From Verrucomicrobiota bacterium (GTDB taxonomy: Bacteria; Verrucomicrobiota; Verrucomicrobiia; Verrucomicrobiales; DEV007): a DNA stretch of 64,000 bases. Under the pieces are notes generated by a model. The model was not told the DNA's origin, did no database searches, and saw only the letters and a program-made list of their open reading frames with translations. Below, one piece after another: positions 1-7,629 of this stretch (position 1 is its first letter; each line of letters starts with the position of its first letter). The stretch lies in NCBI GenBank assembly GCA_030625775.1, contig DAOUQC010000007.1, positions 41,782-105,781 of the forward strand, given 5' to 3'. The position numbers and the translations under genes are program-made.

Positions 1-857
1 CCGCCTAGCAGTCCGGCATCGGAGATGGTATGGTGGGGCGAGCGGAAGGGGCGGGTGGCGATGAAGCTGTGACGGCTGTCGATCAGGCCGGCGACAGAGT
101 GGATCTTGGTGGTTTCGATGGCCTCGCTTTCGGTCATCGCAGGCATGATGGTGGCGAGGCGTTTGGCGAGCATGGATTTCCCGGTGCCGGGAGGGCCGAT
201 CATCAGCGCATTGTGTCCTCCGGCCACGGCGACTTCGAGTGCACGTTTGACATGGATCTGACCTTTGACATCGCTGAAATCGATTTCGTATTGAGCTTGT
301 TGTTTGAAAAATTCCTGTCGGTCGATTTTTTCAGGCAGGATGTTTTTCTCACCTTTCAGCAGATCGACGGCCGCGCGTAGATTGGGGATACCGTAAACGT
401 AGATGCCTTCGACCAGACTGGCTTCGCGGGCATTTTCCTGCGGAACCAAAATGGCTTTGCGTCCATCAGCCATGGCCTCAAGGGTGAGTGAGAGGATGCC
501 TTTCACCGGCCTCACTCGTCCATCGAGAGCTAGTTCCCCGACAATGGCGCATTGCTCCAGAGCACCTTCTTTGAGTTTTTCAGTGAGCGCAACGATACCG
601 ACGGCAATGGGTAGATCAAAACTGGGCCCCTCCTTGCGGACGTCTGCGGGAGCCAGATTGATGGTGGTGCGGCCCCTCGGTTTCAGGTAACCGGTATTGC
701 CGATGGCAGTCCATACCCGGTCGCGGCTTTCTTTCACTGCGACATCAGGGAGGCCGACGATGATGATGCTGGGTTCTCCTTTGCCCTCGTTGATTTCGAT
801 TTCAATACTGAGTGCATCGACACCATGCAATGCGCCGGAGTGAATACAAGTTAGCAT
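1..857 (-). CDS. comM: YifB/ComM-family Mg-chelatase-like AAA+ ATPase (C-terminus beyond window)
   Basis: The first 285 or so residues of a ComM/YifB protein are present; the rest lies past base 1. Reading down from the ATG at 857, the protein has the ChlI-like N-terminal domain (GLPDVAVKESRDRV, then an ATINLAPAD-like stretch reading TTINLAPADVRKEGP) and a Walker A motif GPPGTGKS near residue 220. This is followed by the family stretch RPFRSPHHTISDAGLLGG at the edge. ComM-family proteins are hexameric helicases that promote branch migration during integration of incoming DNA in naturally transformable bacteria; they are also conserved in bacteria with no known competence. The gene is divergent from the operon starting at 1133. 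Family assignment is secure; the role here is inferred from the family. Confidence 0.93.
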   Translation of the reverse strand, partial: MLTCIHSGALHGVDALSIEIEINEGKGEPSIIIVGLPDVAVKESRDRVWTAIGNTGYLKPRGRTTINLAPADVRKEGPSFDLPIAVGIVALTEKLKEGALEQCAIVGELALDGRVRPVKGILSLTLEAMADGRKAILVPQENAREASLVEGIYVYGIPNLRAAVDLLKGEKNILPEKIDRQEFFKQQAQYEIDFSDVKGQIHVKRALEVAVAGGHNALMIGPPGTGKSMLAKRLATIMPAMTESEAIETTKIHSVAGLIDSRHSFIATRPFRSPHHTISDAGLLG

Positions 858-1132
858 GAGGGGATGATGGCAGCTTAGTCGTATCATGGCAAACCTTTTG
901 AAGAAGCGGGCTTACAAAAGCGACTTTACTTTGTAGTCGAAATAAAGCCTGTGCCTTTAAATAAGTAGATCGAAACAGCAGCATGCGCGAATCATACCAA
1001 ATGTATTCAATCAACTCCTAGATTGAAATGACTAGGGCTTTACCTGTATAACAATGGCTTCCGGGTGGTTTTATATACAGAAAAAGTTTAGTTTTTGTGT
1101 GAGTTTCATTCCATATTTCAATTCGATCAACT
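858..1132. promoter_or_regulatory. Divergent intergenic region upstream of comM and the SDR operon
   Basis: This 275-base region is AT-rich and holds no convincing gene. It must carry the promoters of comM (minus) and of the operon starting at 1133 (plus). A TATATA stretch at about 1073-1078 is a possible minus-10 element for the operon. GATTGAAAT at about 1021 and ATTTCAATT at about 1114 form an imperfect inverted pair that could be a split operator. No regulator gene lies next to it. All of these assignments are tentative. Confidence 0.3.
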
Positions 1133-1918
1133 ATGCTGGCAGATAAAAAAATTGTAATTGTGGGGGGGACGACGGGCCTGGGGCTATCGGCGGCTTTGGC
1201 TTTTACCAGGCGCAAGGCAAGTGTGGTGGTTGTCGGTAGGAATTCGGAAAGTTGTGAGGCTGCAGAGTTGCAATTGAGAGGTGAGGGCATTGCGCTCGCC
1301 GGGGATGCCACCACCGAAGAAACGGCAAGCAAGGCGATTGAGCTCTGCCGCGAAAAATTCGGGGCTTTTGATGGGCTTTATCATGTGGCGGGTGGCAGTG
1401 GACGCAAAGCTGGGGACGGTCCTTTACATGAATTGACTCTGGAGGGCTGGAACAAAACCCTGGAGCTCAATCTGACCTCCATCATGTTGTCTAACCGAGC
1501 CGCCGTTAAGGCATTCATGGAACAAGAGAAAGGAGGATCGATCCTGAATATGGGATCGGTGCTGGGCTATTCGCCCTCTCCCAAATACTTTTCAACTCAT
1601 GCCTATGCTGCCGCAAAAGCGTCCATTATTGGTTTTACTAAATCGATCGCAGCTTATTATGCAAGCGAGAGCATCAGGATCAACGTGATTGCACCCGCCC
1701 TGGTGGAGACTCCGATGGCACAGCGGGCGGCCGAGGATAATTCGATTTTAAAGTTTATTAAAAGCAAACAGCCCTTGGACGGTGGGCGTATTGGTCAGCC
1801 CGAGGATTTGGATGGGATGGTCTCGTTGCTGATGTCGGATCAAGCGGCTTTTGTGACGGGGCAGGTTTTGACGGTTGACGGGGGGTGGACAGTTTCAGAG
1901 GGACAGTATGAAGGGTAA
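1133..1918 (+). CDS. SDR-family NAD(P)-dependent oxidoreductase
   Basis: A 261-residue classical short-chain dehydrogenase/reductase. The cofactor loop GGTTGLG is at residues 11-17. The catalytic residues are N113, S142, Y158 and K162 (Y-A-A-A-K), and the C-terminal VTGQVLTVDGGW stretch is typical of the family. The length is normal. It probably interconverts a hydroxyl and a keto group on a sugar, sugar acid or lactone; the substrate cannot be read from sequence. It is the first gene of a six-gene operon, and its stop overlaps the next start by 11 bases, so translation is probably coupled. The residue after the beta-2 strand is R36 (VVVVGR), which is compatible with NADP but not proof of it. 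Confidence 0.9.
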   Translation: MLADKKIVIVGGTTGLGLSAALAFTRRKASVVVVGRNSESCEAAELQLRGEGIALAGDATTEETASKAIELCREKFGAFDGLYHVAGGSGRKAGDGPLHELTLEGWNKTLELNLTSIMLSNRAAVKAFMEQEKGGSILNMGSVLGYSPSPKYFSTHAYAAAKASIIGFTKSIAAYYASESIRINVIAPALVETPMAQRAAEDNSILKFIKSKQPLDGGRIGQPEDLDGMVSLLMSDQAAFVTGQVLTVDGGWTVSEGQYEG

Positions 1919-2813
1919 ACTGGCAATTGGAATCGACCTTGGTGGCACAAATGTGAAAGGGGTGTTGATCCGCGAGGACGGTGAGCTTTTGCAATCACTG
2001 CAGATGCCGATGCAGGATAGACTTCTGGAGGGGGCAGAGCCGACCGATCATTGGAAGAAGGTGGTGAGGCAAATACTGGCCGATTTGGAGGAAGGGAGGG
2101 AGGTCAAGGCGATTGGGCTGTCGGCACCTGGTTTGCCTGATAAAAACAATGGGAAAATTGTGACGATGCCGGGACGGCTGTTGGGGCTGGAGGGATTGCA
2201 CTGGGGGGATTATTTACAAAAAGAACGAGTGACGGTTCTCAATGATGCCCTGTCCGCATTGATGGCGGAATGCAGCTTCGGAGTGGGCAAGGGAATGGGA
2301 AATGTGATCATGCTCACTCTTGGCACCGGGGTGGGAGGTGGCATCATGATCGATGGGGAGGTTTACCAGGGTTATGGGCAACGGGCGGGGCATTTGGGGC
2401 ACATGGTGATTGATTCAACTTTGGATCCAGGGATCACCGGCACTCCTGGCAGTCTTGAGAATGCGATTGGCAATGCCACCCTCGAAAAACGCTCGCAGGG
2501 AAAATTTGCGAGCACCCGGGACTTGGTGGAAGCTTATGGAAAGGGTGAGCTTGAGGCATCCCGCATTTGGTTGGAATCGGTGAGAAAGTTGGCCGTCGGC
2601 ATCAGTTCATTGTGCAATGTGATCTCACCGGAGCTGGTGATTCTGGGTGGGGGGATTTCCATGGCGGGGGATGCCCTGTTCAAACCGTTGGCTGAATTCA
2701 TGAAGACTTATGAGTGGCGCCCGGGTGGGCTTGGAACTGCGATAAAAAAAGCAGAGCTCAATGAGTTTGCCGGGGCCATCGGGGCAGCGGCTTTTGCATT
2801 TAGAAAAAATTAG
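1908..2813 (+). CDS. ROK-family sugar kinase lacking the zinc-binding cysteines
   Basis: A 301-residue ROK protein. The start at ATG 1908 is chosen over the upstream GTG/TTG options because GAGGGA lies just before it and the protein then begins directly with the ATP-binding strand (IGIDLGGTNVKG, residues 7-18). The catalytic base is probably D113 in LNDALSAL, and the ATP loop LTLGTGVGGG is at about 137-146. ROK kinases normally carry CxCGxxGCxE after the GH motif. Here the stretch at about 161-184 reads GHLGH...DPGITGTPGSLE with no cysteine, so the structural zinc site is lost or replaced. No helix-turn-helix is present, so this is a kinase-type and not a repressor-type ROK. It probably phosphorylates a hexose or amino sugar for the SIS protein encoded next. 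Confidence 0.88.
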   Translation: MKGKLAIGIDLGGTNVKGVLIREDGELLQSLQMPMQDRLLEGAEPTDHWKKVVRQILADLEEGREVKAIGLSAPGLPDKNNGKIVTMPGRLLGLEGLHWGDYLQKERVTVLNDALSALMAECSFGVGKGMGNVIMLTLGTGVGGGIMIDGEVYQGYGQRAGHLGHMVIDSTLDPGITGTPGSLENAIGNATLEKRSQGKFASTRDLVEAYGKGELEASRIWLESVRKLAVGISSLCNVISPELVILGGGISMAGDALFKPLAEFMKTYEWRPGGLGTAIKKAELNEFAGAIGAAAFAFRKN

Positions 2814-2831
2814 AATTAGAAAACAATTACG

Positions 2832-3614
2832 ATGGTTAAAGAATACTTGGAAAAATGCTCAGGGCTTGTGGACAAAGTAGGGGCTCAGGAGCAGGTGATC
2901 AAACAGGCTGCCGGATGGTTTGCTGAAACGATTCTCGCGGGTCGGATGGTGCACTTATTCGGTTCGGGTCACAGCCGTATTTTTGTGGAGGAGATGTGGC
3001 CGCGTTACGGTTCTTTTCCCGGCTTCAATCCGATCGTGGAGTTGTCACTGACTTTTCACAATCTGGTGGTCGGCGCAAACGGTCAGCGCCAGGCGATGTT
3101 TTTGGAAAATGTGTCTGGTTTGGCAGAAAAAATATTGAGAAATTTTGATCTGAGTCCACAAGACTGCGCTTTGGTAGTTTCTTCCAGCGGTTGCAACGTG
3201 GTTCCCATTGAAATGGCTGAAAATTTTCAAAAACATGGGGTGAAGGTGGTGGCTCTGGTTTCCCAACTGCACGTCGATGCCAGCACCAGCAAACGTGAAG
3301 ACGGACTGAAGCTCACCGACTTTGCCGATCTTGTTCTGGATACCGGTGCGCCGGTGGGTGATGCCATGGTGAAGGTGCCGGATTTGGATACACCGGTTGC
3401 GCCCGGATCCACGGTGGGCGGGGTCATGGTGGTGAATTGCATCAAGGCAGAGGTGGCCAGAATCATGACGGAAGCAGGACAACCCCCGAAGGTGCTGAGT
3501 GCTGCGGTGGTGGTTGGGCAGGAACGGGCAGTTGAGCTTTTTGAAGGGGCTTATGACGAACATGCTCACCGTCTGGCGAAACTTTATCAAGGGGTCGGAG
3601 GAAATCATGGCTGA
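2832..3614 (+). CDS. SIS-domain phosphosugar-binding protein (UPF0309-like)
   Basis: A 260-residue protein with a sugar-isomerase fold. It has an N-terminal helix followed by the SIS strand-loop HLFGSGHSR at about 41-49, and a second phosphate-binding loop VVSSSGCNVVPIEMA at about 116-130. The overall pattern resembles UPF0309 proteins, which are SIS-domain proteins of unproven substrate. SIS domains bind or isomerise phosphosugars and often pair with ROK kinases, as in amino-sugar pathways. It follows the ROK gene by 18 bases, and its last 8 bases overlap the next gene. The likely role is isomerase, etherase or deaminase on the ROK product; the exact reaction cannot be determined here. Confidence 0.85.
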   Translation: MVKEYLEKCSGLVDKVGAQEQVIKQAAGWFAETILAGRMVHLFGSGHSRIFVEEMWPRYGSFPGFNPIVELSLTFHNLVVGANGQRQAMFLENVSGLAEKILRNFDLSPQDCALVVSSSGCNVVPIEMAENFQKHGVKVVALVSQLHVDASTSKREDGLKLTDFADLVLDTGAPVGDAMVKVPDLDTPVAPGSTVGGVMVVNCIKAEVARIMTEAGQPPKVLSAAVVVGQERAVELFEGAYDEHAHRLAKLYQGVGGNHG

Positions 3615-4983
3615 AATATTCAATTGTATGGATATGCCGCTGCTGATGGAGACGGATATCCTGGTCGTGGGCGGAGGTTCGGCCGGTTGTCTGGCGGCGA
3701 TGTCTGCCGGGCAGCAAGGAGAGAATTCAGTGCTTCTGATCGAGCGCTATGGTTTTCTCGGTGGTTCATCCACCCAGATGCTGGATACCTTCTATGGGTT
3801 TTTTACTCCCGGAGACAGTCCTCGCAAAGTGGTGGCGGGTTTGCCGGGTCAGGTGGTGGATGTTCTTGATGGGACAGGGGATATTTTTCTTCGGGCAAAT
3901 ACTTACGGGGCGGGAACTGGGGTCAATTACAATCCTGAGCGTCTCAAGCTGGTTTGGGATCAGCTGCTGCAGCAAGCCGGGGTGAAGGTAGCTTTGCATA
4001 CTTCGCTGGTGGGGGTAGAGAAGATGGAGCAAGAGGGGATCCTGTGTGTGGTCTGGCACAAGTCGGGTTTTTATAAAATAAAGGCCAGCCGGGTGATCGA
4101 TGCTTCAGGTGATGCCGATTTTTGTCATCTGGCTGGTTATGCTTATGAAAAAGCGGGGGAAGTGGCGGCGGCTCAAAGCATGACCACGACCTTCAGGATG
4201 AGCAATGTTGACCTGGATCAATTTGAACGGGCCGGAGGCAAGAATATGCTGAAGGAGAAGATGGGGCTGGCTGTGGAACAAGGACGGCATCCTTTGCCAC
4301 GGAAAGAAGGTTCGGCTCACGCGATGTGCCAGGTGGGTTGCATATCAACAGTTGCCGTGAAGGTGGGGCACCTGGATCCGCTGAATGTGTTCGAGATGTC
4401 CCAAGCAGAAGAAGAGGGGCGCAGGCAGGCTTTCATCTTGGAGAAATTTTTCCAGGATGATGTTCCTGGTTATGAAAGGGCGAGTATCATTGGTCTTTCC
4501 CATCAAATCGGGGTGAGGGAAACGAGGCGTGTGTATGGGGAGGCTCGCCTGGACAAAGAAGGGTGCATGAGTGGGAGGGCAGTGAATGACAGTATTTTTC
4601 TCTGTGGTGCGCCGATTGAAGATCACCGTCAGGGGGCAAACGGGGAGGACGAAACCTATTGGCAGTACATTCCCGGGGGTGGGGTGTATGGCGTGTCATA
4701 TCAGACCACGGTTCCACAAGGCAGTGAGCAGGTATGGGTGGCGGGGCGTTGTTTTTCGGCGACCCATGAGGCCCATGCCTCCTGTCGTTCGATGGCCCAG
4801 ACCATGGCGATGGGGCAGGCGACTGGTTTGGCAGCGGTGCTGTCATTGCAGTATGGAGAAAGTGCGCGGGATTTGGACGTAAAAAGATTGCAGGAGGGCC
4901 TGGTGGATAGAGGTGCTATTTTAGAGCTTCCGGAAAAACCCGCTGATATCAGCAGGGAGGGCTGGGGGAAGAGTATTGACTGA
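3607..4983 (+). CDS. FAD-dependent oxidoreductase (FAD_oxidored family)
   Basis: A 458-residue flavoprotein. The start at ATG 3607 is preferred over upstream in-frame codons because a strong GGAGGAAAT ribosome-binding site precedes it and the protein then opens with the dinucleotide-binding strand DILVVGGGSAG (residues 17-27). The E/R end of the first Rossmann unit (LLIERYGFLGG) and a C-terminal FAD segment (VWVAGRCFSATHEAHASCRSM, MGQATGLAA) are clear. This is the pfam12831-type family, whose members oxidise diverse carbohydrate-derived substrates. No signal peptide is seen, so it is probably cytoplasmic. It overlaps the SIS gene by 8 bases and the phosphotriesterase gene by 8, so it belongs firmly to this operon. 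Confidence 0.87.
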   Translation: MAEIFNCMDMPLLMETDILVVGGGSAGCLAAMSAGQQGENSVLLIERYGFLGGSSTQMLDTFYGFFTPGDSPRKVVAGLPGQVVDVLDGTGDIFLRANTYGAGTGVNYNPERLKLVWDQLLQQAGVKVALHTSLVGVEKMEQEGILCVVWHKSGFYKIKASRVIDASGDADFCHLAGYAYEKAGEVAAAQSMTTTFRMSNVDLDQFERAGGKNMLKEKMGLAVEQGRHPLPRKEGSAHAMCQVGCISTVAVKVGHLDPLNVFEMSQAEEEGRRQAFILEKFFQDDVPGYERASIIGLSHQIGVRETRRVYGEARLDKEGCMSGRAVNDSIFLCGAPIEDHRQGANGEDETYWQYIPGGGVYGVSYQTTVPQGSEQVWVAGRCFSATHEAHASCRSMAQTMAMGQATGLAAVLSLQYGESARDLDVKRLQEGLVDRGAILELPEKPADISREGWGKSID

Positions 4984-5965
4984 AAACAGACAGATGCCAT
5001 TCATCAGGACAGTTTTAGGAGATGTTGATGTTGCAGAGATGGGGCTCTGTTACAGTCACGAACACGTCATTATCGAAGAAGGCTATGTCACGGAAAAAAA
5101 TGAACTTTTCCTGTTAAACGATGTGGATAAAATTTCCCGGGAGTTGCAGGATTTTTATGATCATGGGGGCCGGACAATGGTGGATACCATGCCTGCCGGG
5201 GCGGGAAGGAATGCCTTGAAATTGGCGGAAATTTCCCGTCGGACTAAGGTTCATCTTATCGCTCCCACTGGCCTGCATTTGGCCATCTATTACCCGGCGA
5301 ATCATTGGCAGTTTCATTATTCGGAAGAACAACTGGCCCAATTGTTCATCGATGATATCCAACTTGGGATTGATACTTTTGATTACAGTGGGCCGCTGGT
5401 AAAAAGAACAAGGCACAAAGCGGGCATGGTGAAGTTGGCGACGGAGGGTGGAAATTTCACGACTCATCAGGAAAAGATCTTTCGTGCCGTGGTGGCGACG
5501 CACCTGGAAACGGGGGCTCCAATTTTGACCCACAGCAAAGGAGCTCATAATGCCATTGAGCAAGTGGCTTTGTTTGAAAAACTGGGAGCGGATTTGTCGC
5601 ATGTGGTGATCTCCCACGTGGACAAGGAAAAGGATTTGGCTTTTCACCGTGAACTGCTGCAGACAGGAGTGAGAGTGGAGTATGACAGCGCTTTCCGTTG
5701 GGGCTCGGAGCAGAGAAACAACACCTATGAGTTGTTGAAAGTTTTACTGCCCGAGTTCTCCGGGCAAATCACCATGGGAATGGATGCCGCCAAACACAGC
5801 TACTGGAAATCTTATGGAGGCAGCCCGGGGCTTGATTTTTTGCTGACCAGTTTCAAGGAGGATTTGGTAAAGATGGAACTGGGTCGATACTACGATCACA
5901 TTTTCATCAAGAACCCTGCTTCCCTATACAGTTTTTGTAGTAATATACCCCCAGGAAAAACATGA
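4976..5965 (+). CDS. Phosphotriesterase-family metal hydrolase
   Basis: A 329-residue amidohydrolase-fold protein of the phosphotriesterase family. The binuclear metal ligands are visible: H28-E-H30, probable carboxylated K153 (KLATEGG), H186 (THSKGAH), H214 (SHVDKEKD) and D270 (MGMDAAK). Many bacterial members are lactonases and not true phosphotriesterases, so opening a sugar lactone made by the SDR or FAD enzyme is a reasonable role, though unproven. The start is a TTG at 4976 with GGGGGAAGAG just upstream, overlapping the previous stop; ATG 4994 is the alternative. Its own end overlaps the next ATG by four bases (ATGA). Confidence 0.9.
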   Translation: MTENRQMPFIRTVLGDVDVAEMGLCYSHEHVIIEEGYVTEKNELFLLNDVDKISRELQDFYDHGGRTMVDTMPAGAGRNALKLAEISRRTKVHLIAPTGLHLAIYYPANHWQFHYSEEQLAQLFIDDIQLGIDTFDYSGPLVKRTRHKAGMVKLATEGGNFTTHQEKIFRAVVATHLETGAPILTHSKGAHNAIEQVALFEKLGADLSHVVISHVDKEKDLAFHRELLQTGVRVEYDSAFRWGSEQRNNTYELLKVLLPEFSGQITMGMDAAKHSYWKSYGGSPGLDFLLTSFKEDLVKMELGRYYDHIFIKNPASLYSFCSNIPPGKT

Positions 5966-6852
5966 AAACAAAAATGCTATCACGACGTGAAATGTTATCT
6001 CGAACGGCGGCAGGAGCAGCAGCGCTTTCCTTTGCTCCGTCTGTGTCTCCTCTCTTTTCCGAGTCAAAGTCGCATCGTTTCAAAATAGGTGCCTGTGACT
6101 GGTCAATCGGCAAACTTGCGGATGTGGGGGCCTTTGAAGTGGCTGGGCAGATTGGGCTGGACGGGGTCCAGGTTAGCCTCGGAACGGAGAAGGACGACAT
6201 GCAACTGCGTCAGCCCGAGGTTCAGGAGTCTTATCGGCAGGCGGTTAAAAAAACCGGTGTCCAGGTTTCTGCTTTGGCTATTGGTGAGCTCAATAAAATT
6301 CCCTACAAAAGCGATGCACGCACGATTGAATGGGTGAGCGATAGCATTGATGTGTGTCAGGTGATGGGTTGTAAAATTGTGCTACTGGCTTTTTTTTCCA
6401 AGGGAGATCTCAAGGGTGACAAAAAAGGCACGGATGAGGTGGTGAGGCGTTTGAAGGAGGTGGTGCCAAAAGCAGAAAAGAGTGGGGTGATTCTTGGTAT
6501 TGAAAGCTGGTTGAGTGCCGAAGAACATATGGATATCATTGATCGTGTTGGCTCGCGAGCGGTGCAGGTTTATTATGATGTGGCCAACTCAAACAAGATG
6601 GGCTACGACATCTATGAAGAGATTCGTTGGTTGGGAAAACAAAAGCAGATCTGTGAGTTTCACATGAAGGAAAACGGTTCCCTGCTGGGACAGGGTAAGG
6701 TCGATTTTCAGAAAGTGCGGGCCGCTATAGATGATATTGGTTATAGTGGCTGGATGCAGATCGAGGGGGCGATTCCGCGTGGGCAGCCGATGCTGGAAAG
6801 TTATCGTGCGAATGAAAAATACCTGCGAACTGTGTTTCCACAGGATGCGTGA
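5962..6852 (+). CDS. Tat-exported sugar phosphate isomerase/epimerase-like TIM barrel
   Basis: A 296-residue AP-endonuclease-2/xylose-isomerase-like TIM barrel. The N-terminus carries a twin-arginine signal (SRREMLSRTAAG, residues 7-18) followed by a hydrophobic stretch ending near residue 34. Mature-domain landmarks are IGACDWSIG, the metal-ligand-like E in LGIESWLS, DVANS, and FHMKENGSLLGQGKVDF. PVC bacteria encode many such exported homologues, most without a proven substrate; a few act as 3-keto-sugar hydrolases or epimerases. It is the last gene of the 1133-6852 operon and the only one with an export signal, so part of the pathway may take place in the periplasm. Confidence 0.87.
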   Translation: MKTKMLSRREMLSRTAAGAAALSFAPSVSPLFSESKSHRFKIGACDWSIGKLADVGAFEVAGQIGLDGVQVSLGTEKDDMQLRQPEVQESYRQAVKKTGVQVSALAIGELNKIPYKSDARTIEWVSDSIDVCQVMGCKIVLLAFFSKGDLKGDKKGTDEVVRRLKEVVPKAEKSGVILGIESWLSAEEHMDIIDRVGSRAVQVYYDVANSNKMGYDIYEEIRWLGKQKQICEFHMKENGSLLGQGKVDFQKVRAAIDDIGYSGWMQIEGAIPRGQPMLESYRANEKYLRTVFPQDA

Positions 6853-6915
6853 AGGGATTCGAATTTATTAAATGATAGTAAGTCGGATGATTGTAGTTAT
6901 AGGATAAAAATTACC

Positions 6916-7629
6916 GTGAATACACCTGATGAAGCACTCGTAAGGCTGACTGATGTTTATAAAACCTACCTGATGGGAGAGGTCGAAGTGCCGGTCTTGA
7001 GGGGTGTGAGTATGGAGATCCGAAAAGCGGAGTTCCTTACGATCTGGGGTGAGTCCGGATCGGGGAAGAGCACGCTGATGAACTTGGTAGGTGGCATTGA
7101 TCGGGCAGATTCTGGGGAGATTGTTTTTCAGGGAGAAGATATTACCAATTTCAGTGAGTCGGAATTGACGCACTATCGCCGCAGCCAGGTGGGTTTTGTT
7201 TTTCAGTTTTACAATCTGGTTCCTTCGCTGACAGCACTTGAAAACGTTTGGGCGGCAGCTGAAATTGCAGAGGATCCTATGGATCCTGAAGAAGCGTTAA
7301 AGCTGGTTGGGCTTGCCGACCGTAAAGAGCATTTTCCTTCCCAGCTATCAGGAGGGCAACAACAGCGGATAGCTATTGCCAGGGCGCTGGTAAAACGACC
7401 GGCGCTGCTGTTGTGCGATGAACCTACAGGTGCTTTGGATCATGATACCAGCATTGTTGTTCTGGATCTTCTACAAAATCTTAACAGTGAGACCGAAACG
7501 ACTCTGGTCGTTATCACTCACAATCCCGAGATAGCACCCCTTGCTGACCGGACGGTTTCTATCGTTGATGGCCTGATTCAGGGGGTGAATGAAAATGAGC
7601 ACCTCCAAATTTCAGAGGATCCGGGTTGA
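6916..7629 (+). CDS. ABC transporter ATP-binding protein (MacB/LolD type)
   Basis: A 237-residue ABC ATPase. Walker A GESGSGKS is at 45-52, the Q-loop glutamine is in [13 protein letters not shown], the signature LSGGQQQR is at 144-151, Walker B LLLCDEP is followed by TGALD, and the H-loop is in VVITHN. These are hallmarks of the MacB/LolD/FtsE-like group that works with FtsX-type permeases. The start is GTG 6916 with only a weak ribosome-binding site. The gene lies 63 bases after the catabolic operon and overlaps the permease by one base. It energises the exporter encoded by the next two genes. Confidence 0.93.
   Translation: MNTPDEALVRLTDVYKTYLMGEVEVPVLRGVSMEIRKAEFLTIWGESGSGKSTLMNLVGGIDRADSGEIVFQGEDITNFSESELTHYRRSQVGFVFQFYNLVPSLTALENVWAAAEIAEDPMDPEEALKLVGLADRKEHFPSQLSGGQQQRIAIARALVKRPALLLCDEPTGALDHDTSIVVLDLLQNLNSETETTLVVITHNPEIAPLADRTVSIVDGLIQGVNENEHLQISEDPG

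Noticed and set aside
802..1014. A 70-codon minus-strand frame upstream of comM
   Set aside because: It overlaps the comM start and has no domain pattern; it is most likely a chance frame.
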